A DNA stretch of 64,000 nucleotides from DATFVA01 sp963743325 (GTDB taxonomy: Bacteria; Bacteroidota; Ignavibacteria; Ignavibacteriales; Ignavibacteriaceae): the NCBI GenBank assembly GCA_963743325.1, contig CAVUOZ010000011.1, forward strand, positions 340,203 to 404,202, given 5' to 3'. The notes under the pieces are model-generated. The model was given only the letters and a program-made list of their open reading frames with translations, was not told the origin of the DNA and did not search any database. Position 1 is the stretch's first letter. Each line of letters begins with the position of its first letter. A program made the translations under genes and the position numbers. Positions 20,436-30,065 of this stretch are shown here, one piece after another.

Positions 20436-22430
20436 TCAGGATCGTTTTGTCAACATTTTATTTAATGATTTAGCCAGAATTTCCAGGTCAAACCAGATAT
20501 TCTGATTTTTTGCATATAGAATATCAAGTTTCTCCTCATCCTTTTTCTCAACATTTTCGATATACCACAATCCTGTCAATCCTTTTTTCCCCAGATAAAG
20601 ATCTTTATACCCGGAAGAATCCTTAGGCCCTACAAAACTCACTTTCCCTGTAAAAACAGATGGGACATTCAAAATAAAATCTCTCAATTCAGAATTGCGG
20701 GAACTAACTTTCGCAGTTAAATATATGAAAGGATAGACTAAAAACAAAACAAACACGCCAAGCGTATAATCAAAAAAGGCTTTGAAAAATTTCATTACAG
20801 GACTGGTTATATTATATTTTATTTCGATCAACGGGATTTCATCAAGTACAGAAACTGAAGCTTTCCCGATAAGAAAATCCAGATTATTTCCTATAATTTT
20901 GAATTCGGTAGTCTCATTCTGACTTGCTGATACCACCGACATCATCCGGGAATAGGAAAGTTCCTGAGGTGAAAATATTACTTCATCAATTCTATTTTCA
21001 CGGATAACTTTAATGATATTTTCAACGCTTCCTACAACTTCCCATCCTCCGAATTTTTTACCTATATCCTTCGGCGTAAGGCTGATTAAACCTGCAATTG
21101 TATGATAATCCATTTGCTTTGTTTTCAGCGTATCAGCAATTTTTATTGCTGCCTCATTTATTCCGACAATCAGTGTTCTTCTGTTCAGATATAAATCCCG
21201 GTTTATGCCGACTTTGAATCCTAATTTCAGAATTATTCTCCATAGTACGAGAATCACGAAAAGCAGCAGATAGGTGATTATTACGATTGCCCTGCTGTAT
21301 GCAAAATCTTTGAAGAAAAAAGTAAGCGATGATACTATGAAAAAGCTTATAAATACGGCAGCAAGGGTTTTTAATATAGACAGGCTCTCTCTTCTGTAAA
21401 CTCCGGATACGGCTGCTACAATTACGTACGAAAGGGCGGGTACTGTGAAGACAATAGGAAAGCTGAACTGGGGAAAACCCTGCCATGTTCTGATCGACTG
21501 ATAGATTTCCTCTGAGATTATCAGGGAAAGATCATAAAAAATAAAATCCAGTATTACAGCAATGAAGACCAATTTTCTTTTACCTATAAAAGACAGGATT
21601 TTTCTTATACCAATTGCCGTCCGAAGAATAAATTGAACCAGAAGAGAGCTTGATAAATGTTTTCTTACAAAGAGGTGCATTGCATCATAAAAAAACCTGG
21701 TCTCATCAATATTGCTGCGTCTGGTGCTTTCCCCCTTATAATGTATGATTTGAGTTTCGTGTACGTAATAAACTTTATATCCTGCCTGCTGTATACGGTA
21801 ACACAAATCCAGGTCTTCACCGTACATAAAGTAATCTTCATCGAACCCGCCGGTTTTTTCATAGACCTCTCTTCTCATCATCATAAAAGATCCGGATATG
21901 GCATCAACTTCATAGGATGCATTTTCATCCTTATACGTCAGGTTGTACCTGGCAAACAATTTTGACCTGGGGAAAAGATTACTTAATCCGGTTACTTTAC
22001 AGAAAGATGTCCAGGGTCCGGGAAAGCTCCTTCGGCATGCTAACTGGAGTGTACCGTCAGGATTCAATATTTTGCATCCGGCTAAACCGACAGAAGGATG
22101 GTTCTCAAAAAAAGATATCATTTTTGAAAATGTATCTTCACTTACAATTGAATCAGGATTTATAAGAAGAATATATTTACCCGCTGCAATCCGTAACGCC
22201 TGGTTATTTGCTTTACCAAAGCCAAGGTTTTTATCATTGGAAATAAGGGTTACTTCAGGAAATTTTTCAGAGATGAAATCAACACTCCCGTCAGATGATG
22301 CATTATCTACAATGATAGTTTCATAATTAAGGTTTCCTGCAGCTTTGTGTATAGAATGGATGAGATTTTGTAAGAATTCTTTTACATTGTAATTAACGAT
22401 GATTAGGGAAAGATCCAATTCTTGCCTCAT
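20436..22430 (-). CDS. Fusion: GT2 glycosyltransferase plus membrane and degenerate phosphoglycosyl-transferase-like region
   Basis: 664 residues. Residues 1-240 are a GT-A fold family-2 transferase (SLIIVNYNVKEFL; LINPDS as the DxD-like site; GGFDEDYFMYGEDLDL). Residues about 285-400 hold five hydrophobic helices. Residues about 420-520 resemble the nucleotide-binding (CoA_binding_3-like) domain of WbaP/CapD proteins (RRTLIVGINEAAIKIADTL). The last ~118 residues resemble a bacterial sugar transferase (KFFKAFFDYTLGVFVLFLVYP, FVGPKDS, GLTGLWYIENVEK) but lack the central QERCG...FRSM block with the catalytic Asp-Glu pair. So the transferase half is probably inactive and may be a docking or membrane anchor. 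Start ATG overlaps the stop of the upstream gene (TAATG). Confidence 0.85.
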   Translation of the reverse strand: MRQELDLSLIIVNYNVKEFLQNLIHSIHKAAGNLNYETIIVDNASSDGSVDFISEKFPEVTLISNDKNLGFGKANNQALRIAAGKYILLINPDSIVSEDTFSKMISFFENHPSVGLAGCKILNPDGTLQLACRRSFPGPWTSFCKVTGLSNLFPRSKLFARYNLTYKDENASYEVDAISGSFMMMRREVYEKTGGFDEDYFMYGEDLDLCYRIQQAGYKVYYVHETQIIHYKGESTRRSNIDETRFFYDAMHLFVRKHLSSSLLVQFILRTAIGIRKILSFIGKRKLVFIAVILDFIFYDLSLIISEEIYQSIRTWQGFPQFSFPIVFTVPALSYVIVAAVSGVYRRESLSILKTLAAVFISFFIVSSLTFFFKDFAYSRAIVIITYLLLFVILVLWRIILKLGFKVGINRDLYLNRRTLIVGINEAAIKIADTLKTKQMDYHTIAGLISLTPKDIGKKFGGWEVVGSVENIIKVIRENRIDEVIFSPQELSYSRMMSVVSASQNETTEFKIIGNNLDFLIGKASVSVLDEIPLIEIKYNITSPVMKFFKAFFDYTLGVFVLFLVYPFIYLTAKVSSRNSELRDFILNVPSVFTGKVSFVGPKDSSGYKDLYLGKKGLTGLWYIENVEKKDEEKLDILYAKNQNIWFDLEILAKSLNKMLTKRS

Positions 22431-23150
22431 TAAAGAATACCAAGGGCACTTCTTATTCTAAGTTTCCAGACCATAAAAATAGCTTCTCTGACAATCTTTT
22501 TAGACATTTTAGATGTCCCTTTTACCCGATCCACGAATATGATAGGTATTTCACCTACTTTAAATCCTTTTTTCCACGCTTTGAACGTCATCTCAATCTG
22601 AAAGGCATAGCCATTAGATTTAATTTTGTCAAGATTTATGGATTCGAGGACTTTTCTTCTGAAGCATTTGAAACCGCCGGTCGCATCCTGAACAGGCATA
22701 TCCGGTAATAAACCTAGTATATTTGTTAGCAAAGTAGCTCAACAGAAGTCTCCGCATCGGCCAGTTGATAACATTTACTCCCCGCACGTACCTGCTGCCA
22801 AGAACCAGATCATATTTTTTAACTGCTTCAAGAAAATTCTTAATTTCCCGGGGATCGTGAGAATGATCGGAATCCATTTCAAATATATAATCATAGCTGT
22901 GCTGAAGTGCATATTTAAAGCCCGCAAGATAAGCTGTACCAAGCCCAAGCTTTTTTTCCCGCTTAATTAATTTCAGTCTGGGTGTCGTCCTTGTAAGTTC
23001 TTCCACAAAGTTTCCTGTTCCGTCCGGAGAATTATCATCTATAACAAGGACATCGAGATTCTCATAATTATCCAATAAATCAGGTATTAATTTACTGATG
23101 TTATCCAGTTCATTGTATGTAGGAGTAATTATAAGAGTTTTTTCAGACAT
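22430..23150 (-). CDS. Polyprenyl-phosphate mannosyltransferase-like (DPM1-type) GT2, frameshift near 22690
   Basis: About 240 residues once reconstructed, the size of soluble Dpm1-type enzymes. Features: LIITPTYNELDNISKLIP, VIDDNSPDGTG, MDSDHSHDP (the metal site), LGSRYVRG, then after the shift MPVQDATGGFKCFRRKVLE and GYAFQIEMTFKAWKKGFKVG. One extra base in the stretch ACCGGATATGCC near 22690-22700 joins the halves. Such enzymes charge a polyprenyl phosphate with a sugar, later used by membrane transferases. It lies between the phosphoglycosyl transferase (53-base gap) and the fusion gene. Confidence 0.88.
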
Positions 23151-23203
23151 AACTATTTTTTGATAAATAAATTACCGGATGGAATTTTTTATTTTTCAAT
23201 AAC

Positions 23204-24607
23204 CTAATAATAATGCCCCTTTCCAAAAAGTACAACAAATATAGTGCGGAAAATGATCTTAAAGTCCATTCGCAGAGACATATTTTCGATATAAAAGAGG
23301 TCATATCTCAATTTAACCTTTACATCTTCAATCGTCTCATCATACTTATGTTTTACCTGAGCCCAGCCTGTTATGCCCGGACGTACCTTAAGTCTCCTTT
23401 TATAATAAGGTATTTCTTCTGCTAATTTTTCAACAAAAAAAGGTCTTTCCGGTCTTGGACCAACTATACTCATTTCACCTTTCAGCACATTGACCATCTG
23501 CGGAATTTCATCAATACGAAGTTTTCTGATAATTTTACCGATACGGGTTATTCTTGGATCATCCTTAATTGACCATACCGGTCCTGTCAGATCTTCTGCA
23601 TCTGTATACATTGACCGGAACTTAATCATCCTGAAAACTTCACCATTCATCCCGCATCTTTCCTGGGTAAAAAAGACAGAACCTTTACTATCAAGTTTTA
23701 TTGCAATCGCCGAAATAATTGAAACAGGTAATGATAGTGCAAGAATCAAAAAGGATATCAAAACGTCAAGAACTCTTTTTAATCTTTTTTCCCATTCGGG
23801 CATAAGCTGAGGCATAATGTCAATTAGCGGTATACCATAAATCTGGGAGGTTCTTGCCTGTCCGCTCAGTATTTCATAAAGATCGGGAACTATTTTCAAA
23901 CCGACATTTTTGGGTTCACATTTACCGATAATTTCAACGAGTACATCATTATTTTCTCTTTCAAGCGCAATGATTACTTCCTTTATATTTCTTTCATCAA
24001 TTAATTGTTCAATGTTCTTTATGGAATCGATTACAAAAACCCCGTTTTCCTGCTTACCAACATTTTCCTCCTTCACTGCGACAAATCCTACAGCATCCAA
24101 TCCCAGAGCCTTATGTTCTTGCAACTGCTGACCAACCTCAACTGCCTTTTTATTATAGCCTATAATCAGAGTGTTCTTTCTCCCTATGCCTTTTATCAGG
24201 AGATTCCGCTGGACACTTCTGATCACTAATCTGCCGCCGCCGACAAGTACAAGGAATAGTCCCCAATAAATAAATATCAGAATCCTGTTAGCAGATGCAA
24301 CACCATGGAGGTAATCATCCACAAAGATGATAATAAAGAGAATAAAAATTCCAAAGAAGGAAGCTTTAAACAAAGTGGATATTTCGTCAAATCGTGAAGC
24401 TGCGAACCAGGTACGGTACATTCCAATGAACATAAAAATTATCAACCAGTAGAAATATATTATGAACAGCGGAATGAAAAATTCGGGAGTAATAAGCAGT
24501 CTGAACCACCCCGACTCAACCCTCAGCTTAAAGAATATAACAAACGCCAGGTTTATGGTAAGGAAATCAGTAAGGAGAACAATTATTTTTTCGATAGATT
24601 TAGTCAT
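23204..24607 (-). CDS. Exopolysaccharide polyprenyl-phosphate glycosyl-1-phosphate transferase (WcaJ/WbaP type)
   Basis: 467 residues. N-terminal hydrophobic helices (about 5-110), then a nucleotide-binding-like domain (KNTLIIGYNKKAVEVG, about 145-250), then the catalytic C-terminal domain. That domain has KRLKRVLDVLISF, VFFTQERCGMNGEVF, IKFRSMYTDAED with the Asp-Glu region, SIVGPRPERPFFVE, PGITGWAQV and LFYIENMSLRMDFKI, all typical. It starts glycan assembly by moving sugar-1-phosphate from a nucleotide sugar to undecaprenyl phosphate. Its start overlaps the stop of the upstream glycosyltransferase by 4 bases (ATGA). It is the complete counterpart of the degenerate domain in the neighbouring fusion protein. 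Confidence 0.93.
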   Translation of the reverse strand: MTKSIEKIIVLLTDFLTINLAFVIFFKLRVESGWFRLLITPEFFIPLFIIYFYWLIIFMFIGMYRTWFAASRFDEISTLFKASFFGIFILFIIIFVDDYLHGVASANRILIFIYWGLFLVLVGGGRLVIRSVQRNLLIKGIGRKNTLIIGYNKKAVEVGQQLQEHKALGLDAVGFVAVKEENVGKQENGVFVIDSIKNIEQLIDERNIKEVIIALERENNDVLVEIIGKCEPKNVGLKIVPDLYEILSGQARTSQIYGIPLIDIMPQLMPEWEKRLKRVLDVLISFLILALSLPVSIISAIAIKLDSKGSVFFTQERCGMNGEVFRMIKFRSMYTDAEDLTGPVWSIKDDPRITRIGKIIRKLRIDEIPQMVNVLKGEMSIVGPRPERPFFVEKLAEEIPYYKRRLKVRPGITGWAQVKHKYDETIEDVKVKLRYDLFYIENMSLRMDFKIIFRTIFVVLFGKGHYY

Positions 24608-25787
24608 TTCCTTGGTGTTGACTGCCAGAATGAAGTTTGTGTTCCTATTAAAAATTTAAACAATCCGATGAACATTGCAATATTAGTCATTGTAAAATAA
24701 AATGGCATCACCAAAAACTTAGGGTAATATGATTTCGATCTGAATAAATAACCCAATAAGGAAACAACATAGAAACAAATCTGAATATAAAATAACATTT
24801 CAAAAAATAAAGAAACCTGAAACAGTAATATGTTTGTAATTAAAATAATAAGCAGTAAGACCGGGGAAAACCAGCGTATAACTTTATGAGACCAGAATGC
24901 AAAAGCAACCAATCCATAAGATGGTTTAAGCAAATTTTTAAGAGCTTTGAGTGTAGACATCATTATAGCATTATTTCTTATTTTTCTTCTGAACTCAGCT
25001 TTCACTGAAGGTGCTATCCCTTCTTCAGCAATTGCATCGTTTTCATAAACCATTTTCTTTCTCTGTTCCAGCACTTTCATCGATATGAAAAAGTCATCCA
25101 TTACCGGATAATTTGTAGGTATGTTTTCAAACAGGTTCCTTCTAATACTATAGATCCCGCCGTTTGCTCCAATCAATATTCCGGAATTACCCTCCAGTTT
25201 TTTCAATTTACTTTCCAGATCCCAATAATTTTTTTCCTCATACCCGGAAGCCGGATTTTTTTGATCATCTACCAAAACCAATCTCCCGCAGACTCCCCCA
25301 ATGGTATCATCCTCATAGTGTTTTACAAGTTTTTTAATTGCATCGGGATGGATAAAAGTGTTCGCATCTGTAAAAACCAAAAATATCGTTTGATGATTTA
25401 TTAACCAGATCATTCAACACAGCCGATTTACCTCTCCGAACAGGAAAAGAAAAGAATCTGATGTTGTTAAACTCCAGGGATAATTTTTTCAGAATCACAT
25501 CTGTCTGATCCTGTGATTTATCAGATCCGATAATAATTTCCATTTTATCCTTATCATATTCGGAATTGAGAAGGTTTCTTATGAGTTTTTTCAATAATAA
25601 GTTCTTCGTTGAAGGCTGAGATAAGAATGGAAATATTAGGGTAAACGTTGATTTTGTTTGAGAATTTTACTCTTTTAAAATTTGATGAAATAATTAATAT
25701 TGTAGGATAAAAAATATATGTATGAAATAGGAGTAAAAGAGCTGTAATCAATACTATTTCAAATATTAAAGTCATAATAAAGAACAA
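24604..25787 (-). CDS. Membrane GT2 glycosyltransferase (two frameshifts, near 25580 and 25391)
   Basis: About 394 residues once reconstructed: an N-terminal membrane helix (FFIMTLIFEIVLITALLLLF), the GT-A domain ISILISAFNEELIIEKLIRN, IIIGSDKSQDQTDVI, VFTDANTFIHPDAI (metal-binding Asp), then ENDAIAEEGIAPS and three or four C-terminal membrane helices. This is the architecture of processive or membrane-anchored family-2 transferases. The first break is one extra A in an A-run (25578-25583); the second is one extra G near 25391 (GATATTTTTGG). The product probably adds a sugar in the exopolysaccharide unit; donor and acceptor are unknown. Confidence 0.85.
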
Positions 25788-25817
25788 ATATTTTATTTAG
25801 GTACAAAATTACAACAA

Positions 25818-26711
25818 TTAACCATTTTTATAAAAGGAAATGACTTCTTTTAACTGCTCAATCTCATTTCCCGAATTTCTTTTCATTCGAAGTTCCACTA
25901 TTCTTATCCAATAAAAAATGCAAGTCATAATTATTAATAGTCTTTTTCTACCTTTAGAATAATTTTTCTTATAAAAAAGCAGTTGACTTTTATTTAAATG
26001 TTTAAATACAAATGGATTTTCAACATCTTCATAATTTTCATTTAAATGAGTTATAACATTAGTATTTAATCCGTAATTTATTTTACCCGATTTCCGTGCC
26101 TGATAACATAAATCCGCGTCTTCGAGGTACATAAAATACCTCTTATCAAAACCACCTAATTTGAAAAACAGCTCACTTTTAATCATCAGGAATGCTCCTG
26201 AGACAAAATCAACTTCATATATTTTATCCCTTTTAAACCGGGCAGAAGGTAATAACTTCAGTATTAAATATTTAATTTTGCTTAATTGAAGAAATCGCAT
26301 TAATAGTCCTGGAAATCGAAAATGTGAGGGTTGCAAAGAACCATCAGGATTAAGTAATTGACACCCAACCACGCCGACATCAGAGAATCTATTGAAAATA
26401 TTAATCATCTCAGGAATAGGGTTTCCGTTTAGTACGATATCACTATTAACAAATAACAAGTATTCTCCGCTGGCATTCTTTGCTCCAAGATTACAAGCAT
26501 AACCAAATCCGGAATTCGTCGGATTTTCTATCAAAATTACATCCGATAAGTCATCTTTAATCATTCTGACATTGCCTTCTACGGAGGCATTATCTACTAC
26601 AATTATCTCATATGATGGCACATCAATTTTGTCCTTTATGGAGACGATTGTTTGTTTTAATATAAATGGATTATTAAAACTAACTATTATTATTGATACT
26701 TCAATTTTCAT
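25818..26711 (-). CDS. GT2 glycosyltransferase (rhamnosyltransferase-like)
   Basis: 297 residues, soluble family-2 transferase. It shows VSIIIVSFNNPFILKQTI, IVVDNASVEGN, NSGFGYACNLG, VNSDI (DxD-like site, about residue 92), DFVSGAFLMIKSELFFKLGGFDKRYFMYLEDADLC and the C-terminal basic helix. The pattern matches dTDP-rhamnose-type GT2 enzymes and is close to the N-terminal half of the fusion protein at 20436-22430. It begins 5 bases after the stop of the upstream GT gene. Confidence 0.88.
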   Translation of the reverse strand: MKIEVSIIIVSFNNPFILKQTIVSIKDKIDVPSYEIIVVDNASVEGNVRMIKDDLSDVILIENPTNSGFGYACNLGAKNASGEYLLFVNSDIVLNGNPIPEMINIFNRFSDVGVVGCQLLNPDGSLQPSHFRFPGLLMRFLQLSKIKYLILKLLPSARFKRDKIYEVDFVSGAFLMIKSELFFKLGGFDKRYFMYLEDADLCYQARKSGKINYGLNTNVITHLNENYEDVENPFVFKHLNKSQLLFYKKNYSKGRKRLLIIMTCIFYWIRIVELRMKRNSGNEIEQLKEVISFYKNG

Positions 26712-26716
26712 CTGGT

Positions 26717-27576
26717 TTAACTGGAATATTTTCCATAGTGATTAGTAATAAAATGGTAAAAACCAAAAATGATCATCCTAAATTTTTTGACCTTTTCTTT
26801 TTCATAGAAAATTATTTTGACCAGTTCATTAATAAATACTACAAGATCCTTTACAACAAAAGATGGGGAATATAAAAAGTAATTTTGGTATACGTAAAAG
26901 CGATTCCTGGTTCTGTAGTAATATCTTTCTGGTGAATGATGAGTAACGAATATTCTTTTAAATAAGAACTTTTTCGTCCTACTATTTTACCCAAATTATG
27001 CTGAATAAATACATCCTTAAGTTGAACTATTTTATAACCATTTTTCTTCAACCTTAAACAATATTCAAAATCGATATAGTCTATAAATAATTTATCCAAA
27101 AATGCTCCGACTTTCTGAAAAATATCAAGCGATATCAGACTGCCGGAAGTTATTGCAAAATTTATCTTTTCGGAATTCTTTACTTTTTTCGATAAGATGG
27201 AATTATATTCAGGGATAGAGGCATAGATTCCTATGTCCCCGGTTTGATTTAACATTATATACTTTAATATGACTGGTATCAAATTCGCTTCGGCATATGT
27301 ATCTTGATCGAACAAAATACAATACTTAAAATGATCTTTTATCGCTTTATCAATGCCTTTATTTAAAGCAGCGGCTATTCCAAGATTTTCTCCACAGAAA
27401 AAATATTCCACTTTTGTTGAGGTGAATTTTTCATAATCTATTTTATGAATTTTTTCTGAGTTATCAATAATATATAATCTGTCTAAATTAGATATGTAAC
27501 TACCAATATTATTAATTTCTTCTTCAACTGGATTATAGATTACAACTATTCCTGCGACTTGAATTTTTTCTTGCAT
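26717..27576 (-). CDS. Rhamnosyltransferase-like GT2 glycosyltransferase (frameshift near 26938)
   Basis: About 286 residues once reconstructed. Blocks: VAGIVVIYNPVEEEI, YIIDNSEK, GENLGIAAALNKGI, LFDQDTYAE (DQD site), FAITSGSLISLDIFQKVG and FIDYIDFEYCLRLKKNGY, the signature of RfbF-like rhamnosyltransferases. The frame shifts within TCATCATTCACC near 26938; the other frame then gives HHSPERYYYRTRNRFYVYQ, the family's conserved C-terminal 'SPxRxYYxxRN' block, and stops at 26717, 5 bases before the next gene. Donor sugar not determined by sequence. Confidence 0.86.
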
Positions 27577-27594
27577 TTTCGAATATATTTTTAA

Positions 27595-28835
27595 TTAAAT
27601 ATGACTGAAAAATATTTTTCTCAGAGCTATGTCAGTAAATTCATCGGGAATTTTACTTTCATAATTTCCTGATTCGATTTTTTTAATAAATGCTTTTAAA
27701 GATTCAATTGATTTTTCCCCATTCAAATCATTTTGATTGACTAATGACATTTGAGGAATTTGATTTCCTAATTCCCATACTGCGCTATCACAAGATGTTA
27801 TTGCAAGAATTGGTTTCATTGTGGGAATGTATTCAAATAATTTGCTAGGTATAGGAGCTTCTGATGCCGATAATAATAATAATCCATCAGCTATTTGCAA
27901 TAAGCTAAACATTTCATCTCTACTTATTCCTCTTTGATAATCTAGTTCCCACTTATGGATTATAAATTTGTCTTTCCATAAATTTATAACCTCAATCTCC
28001 TCCTTCTCTAAATCTCCCAAAAAAAGTATTCTCCCCTCAACTGGATATAATTTAAAAGAGAAGATAATGGTCGTATAATTAATGAAATATCATGTGTATT
28101 TCTTCCAGCTTTAAATCTTCCTGCGTGTAAAAGAAGAATTTGTTTATGAATTCTATATTTTTGTGAAGAATTTGCTTTAGACTGAAGTGGATATCCATTC
28201 GATAAAACAGATATTTTGTCCTGTAATTCAACTATTCTATTTTGTAGTAATTTTTTCCAATTTTTGCTTGTGACAAAGATGGTGTCTGCTTTAATTAAAA
28301 TCTTCTTTTCAAGAGATTTTTCAATAAACCTTCTCAGATAAATCTTTAATACATTCTTTAAAGGTTCATCCAACCAACCATCTCGCAGATCTATTATTAA
28401 TTTAGCCCCTGTTAAATTGCTTATTTTAAAGGCTAATACATGGGCTGATTCAGGAGGACTAGATGATATTATTACCCGAGCATCTTTTATCATAGAAAGA
28501 ATTGATTTGTCTCTAAATACTTTCAGAACCCAAAAAATTAATGGATCTGGTATTAATAAAAAATAGGCAAAAAATCTTCGGTATTTATTCCCTTTTCTTA
28601 CTTGGACAGTTTTCCTTTCAAGTGATATTTTCCTTCGATAAATTTTTAACGGATCTTTAATTATTATTTCTTTCCCCCATTTGTAACTATTTATAATATT
28701 TGTGTCTCCAACACTTATAATTATAATTTCATATCCTTCTTCGGCTAACCAATTAAAAAATCTTTGAACTCTGTACATCCCAATATGTTCTGGATCATTC
28801 CAGAACGGTGCGATTATGATTGCTTTCTTTTTCAT
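27595..28835 (-). CDS. GT4-like glycosyltransferase (frameshift near 28030)
   Basis: About 413 residues once reconstructed. N-terminal GT-B half: KKKAIIIAPFWNDPEHIGMY, SSPPESAHVLAF, LIIDLRDGWLDEP, ADTIFVTSKNWKKLL, ISVLSNGYP. C-terminal half: LLLHAGRFKAGRNTHDIS, then after the shift (one base missing near 28030, GGAGAATACTTTTTT) LGDLEKEEIEVINLW, FSLLQIADGLLLLSASEAPIPSKLFEYIPTMKPILAI in spaced form with the donor-binding Glu in PSKLFEY. Probably a retaining glycosyltransferase of the exopolysaccharide locus. Confidence 0.85.
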
Positions 28836-28840
28836 TTCTT

Positions 28841-29854
28841 TTATTTGGGATAGGTTTGTGAGGATGTCAAATTCAAATATTGCAAATGCATTAAGACTGC
28901 ATTTTTATCCTCTAGGAAAGGTTTACAATAAGCAATAGCTCTTGAAATTGAATTTTCTTTTTCAGCCAATAATGAAGCCAAATAGAATATATATTCTCTC
29001 TCAATCAATTCCCATTTGGGCAACAATTTTTTCATTATATAATTTAGAACTTTAAAAATTACCCTAGGTATAACTTTATAGACAATAATTAAAATTTCTA
29101 TTTTAAATTTTTGAGAATTATTTAATGATGAAATGAATCTTCTTGAATACTTATCTCTGACAGAGTTACTTTCTTTTAAGGTCAATTCTCTTTTTTGAAA
29201 TTCCTTATTGCTAAGATCATCTGGTTTAAAATAAATACCCAAAATACCTTCGACTTTTTTTATATTATATTTTTCCATTATTCTGCATGCAAAGTCATTA
29301 TCTCCACATACTTCCAGGCTCTCATCGAACCAGATATTATCATTAAAATGTAATGAACTTCTCCACATTGGTTGTGGACCCACTAAATATTTGGATAAAA
29401 ATTTTAATCTTGAATAGTTGGGTCTATTAAATTTTTCAGGAAATTTTTTTTGAAAATTTGCAAAGGGCATATTCGTTAAGTACTGGCTTGCAAAAACCAT
29501 TGCAATTTGTGGATTATCATCTAATTCTTTAGTTAAAATTTCCAGAGCATCTTCTTTAAGGACGTCATCGGTATTTGCATTAGTAATATATTTTCCTGTT
29601 GATATTTTTATTCCCCTATTCCAAGCTTTATAAATACTTTCTCTTTCTGTTGTAACTATTATTTTTATGTTGTGATGATTCTTTAGATATTTATCTATTA
29701 TCTCCTTTTCATTTTGAGTTGACCCGCTTATGACAACTATAATTTCTAAATTTTTAGAAAGAGTTTGATTTAAAAGGTTTTCTATTCTATATGCAATAAA
29801 TTTTGCAGAGTTATATGTCGATATAATAGCAGATACAATCATAGTACCATTCAC
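28841..29854 (-). CDS. GT2 glycosyltransferase
   Basis: 337 residues. GT-A domain: MIVSAIISTYNSAKFIAYRI, VVISGSTQNEKEII, KAWNRGIKISTGKYITNANTDDV, with the metal site NTDD near residue 95, and a downstream GDNDFACRIMEKY. The C-terminal ~100 residues are helical and basic. It lies 5 bases upstream of the GT4 gene. Family-2 assignment is firm; sugar specificity is unknown. Confidence 0.88.
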   Translation of the reverse strand: MNGTMIVSAIISTYNSAKFIAYRIENLLNQTLSKNLEIIVVISGSTQNEKEIIDKYLKNHHNIKIIVTTERESIYKAWNRGIKISTGKYITNANTDDVLKEDALEILTKELDDNPQIAMVFASQYLTNMPFANFQKKFPEKFNRPNYSRLKFLSKYLVGPQPMWRSSLHFNDNIWFDESLEVCGDNDFACRIMEKYNIKKVEGILGIYFKPDDLSNKEFQKRELTLKESNSVRDKYSRRFISSLNNSQKFKIEILIIVYKVIPRVIFKVLNYIMKKLLPKWELIEREYIFYLASLLAEKENSISRAIAYCKPFLEDKNAVLMHLQYLNLTSSQTYPK

Positions 29855-30065
29855 TTATATAAACTTACATCCATTTCTCTTTAAAAAAATCACATCATCT
29901 CGCGATATTTAACCTGAATTTGAATCTATCATTTTATAAAAATTTCCGAAATATTTTCGAACCGTGAGAGAATAACACTTCATTAAAAATATTTAATTCT
30001 TCTTTTATTCTATCTAAACTAATCGCTTTTAACATTTTACCCCTCGGTTTAAAGCCATATTAAAG
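29855..30065. other. Short AT-rich gap with a possible vestigial coding fragment
   Basis: On the minus strand a 33-codon frame starts at the ATG near 30034 (MLKAISLDRIKEELNIFNEV) and ends near 29936; a one-base slip would extend it by a few residues. It has no recognisable domain. It may be a remnant of a deleted sugar-locus gene or noise. Confidence 0.3.

Noticed and set aside
26693..26875. Plus-strand 60-codon frame
   Set aside because: It is the shadow of the frameshifted C-terminus of the minus-strand rhamnosyltransferase.
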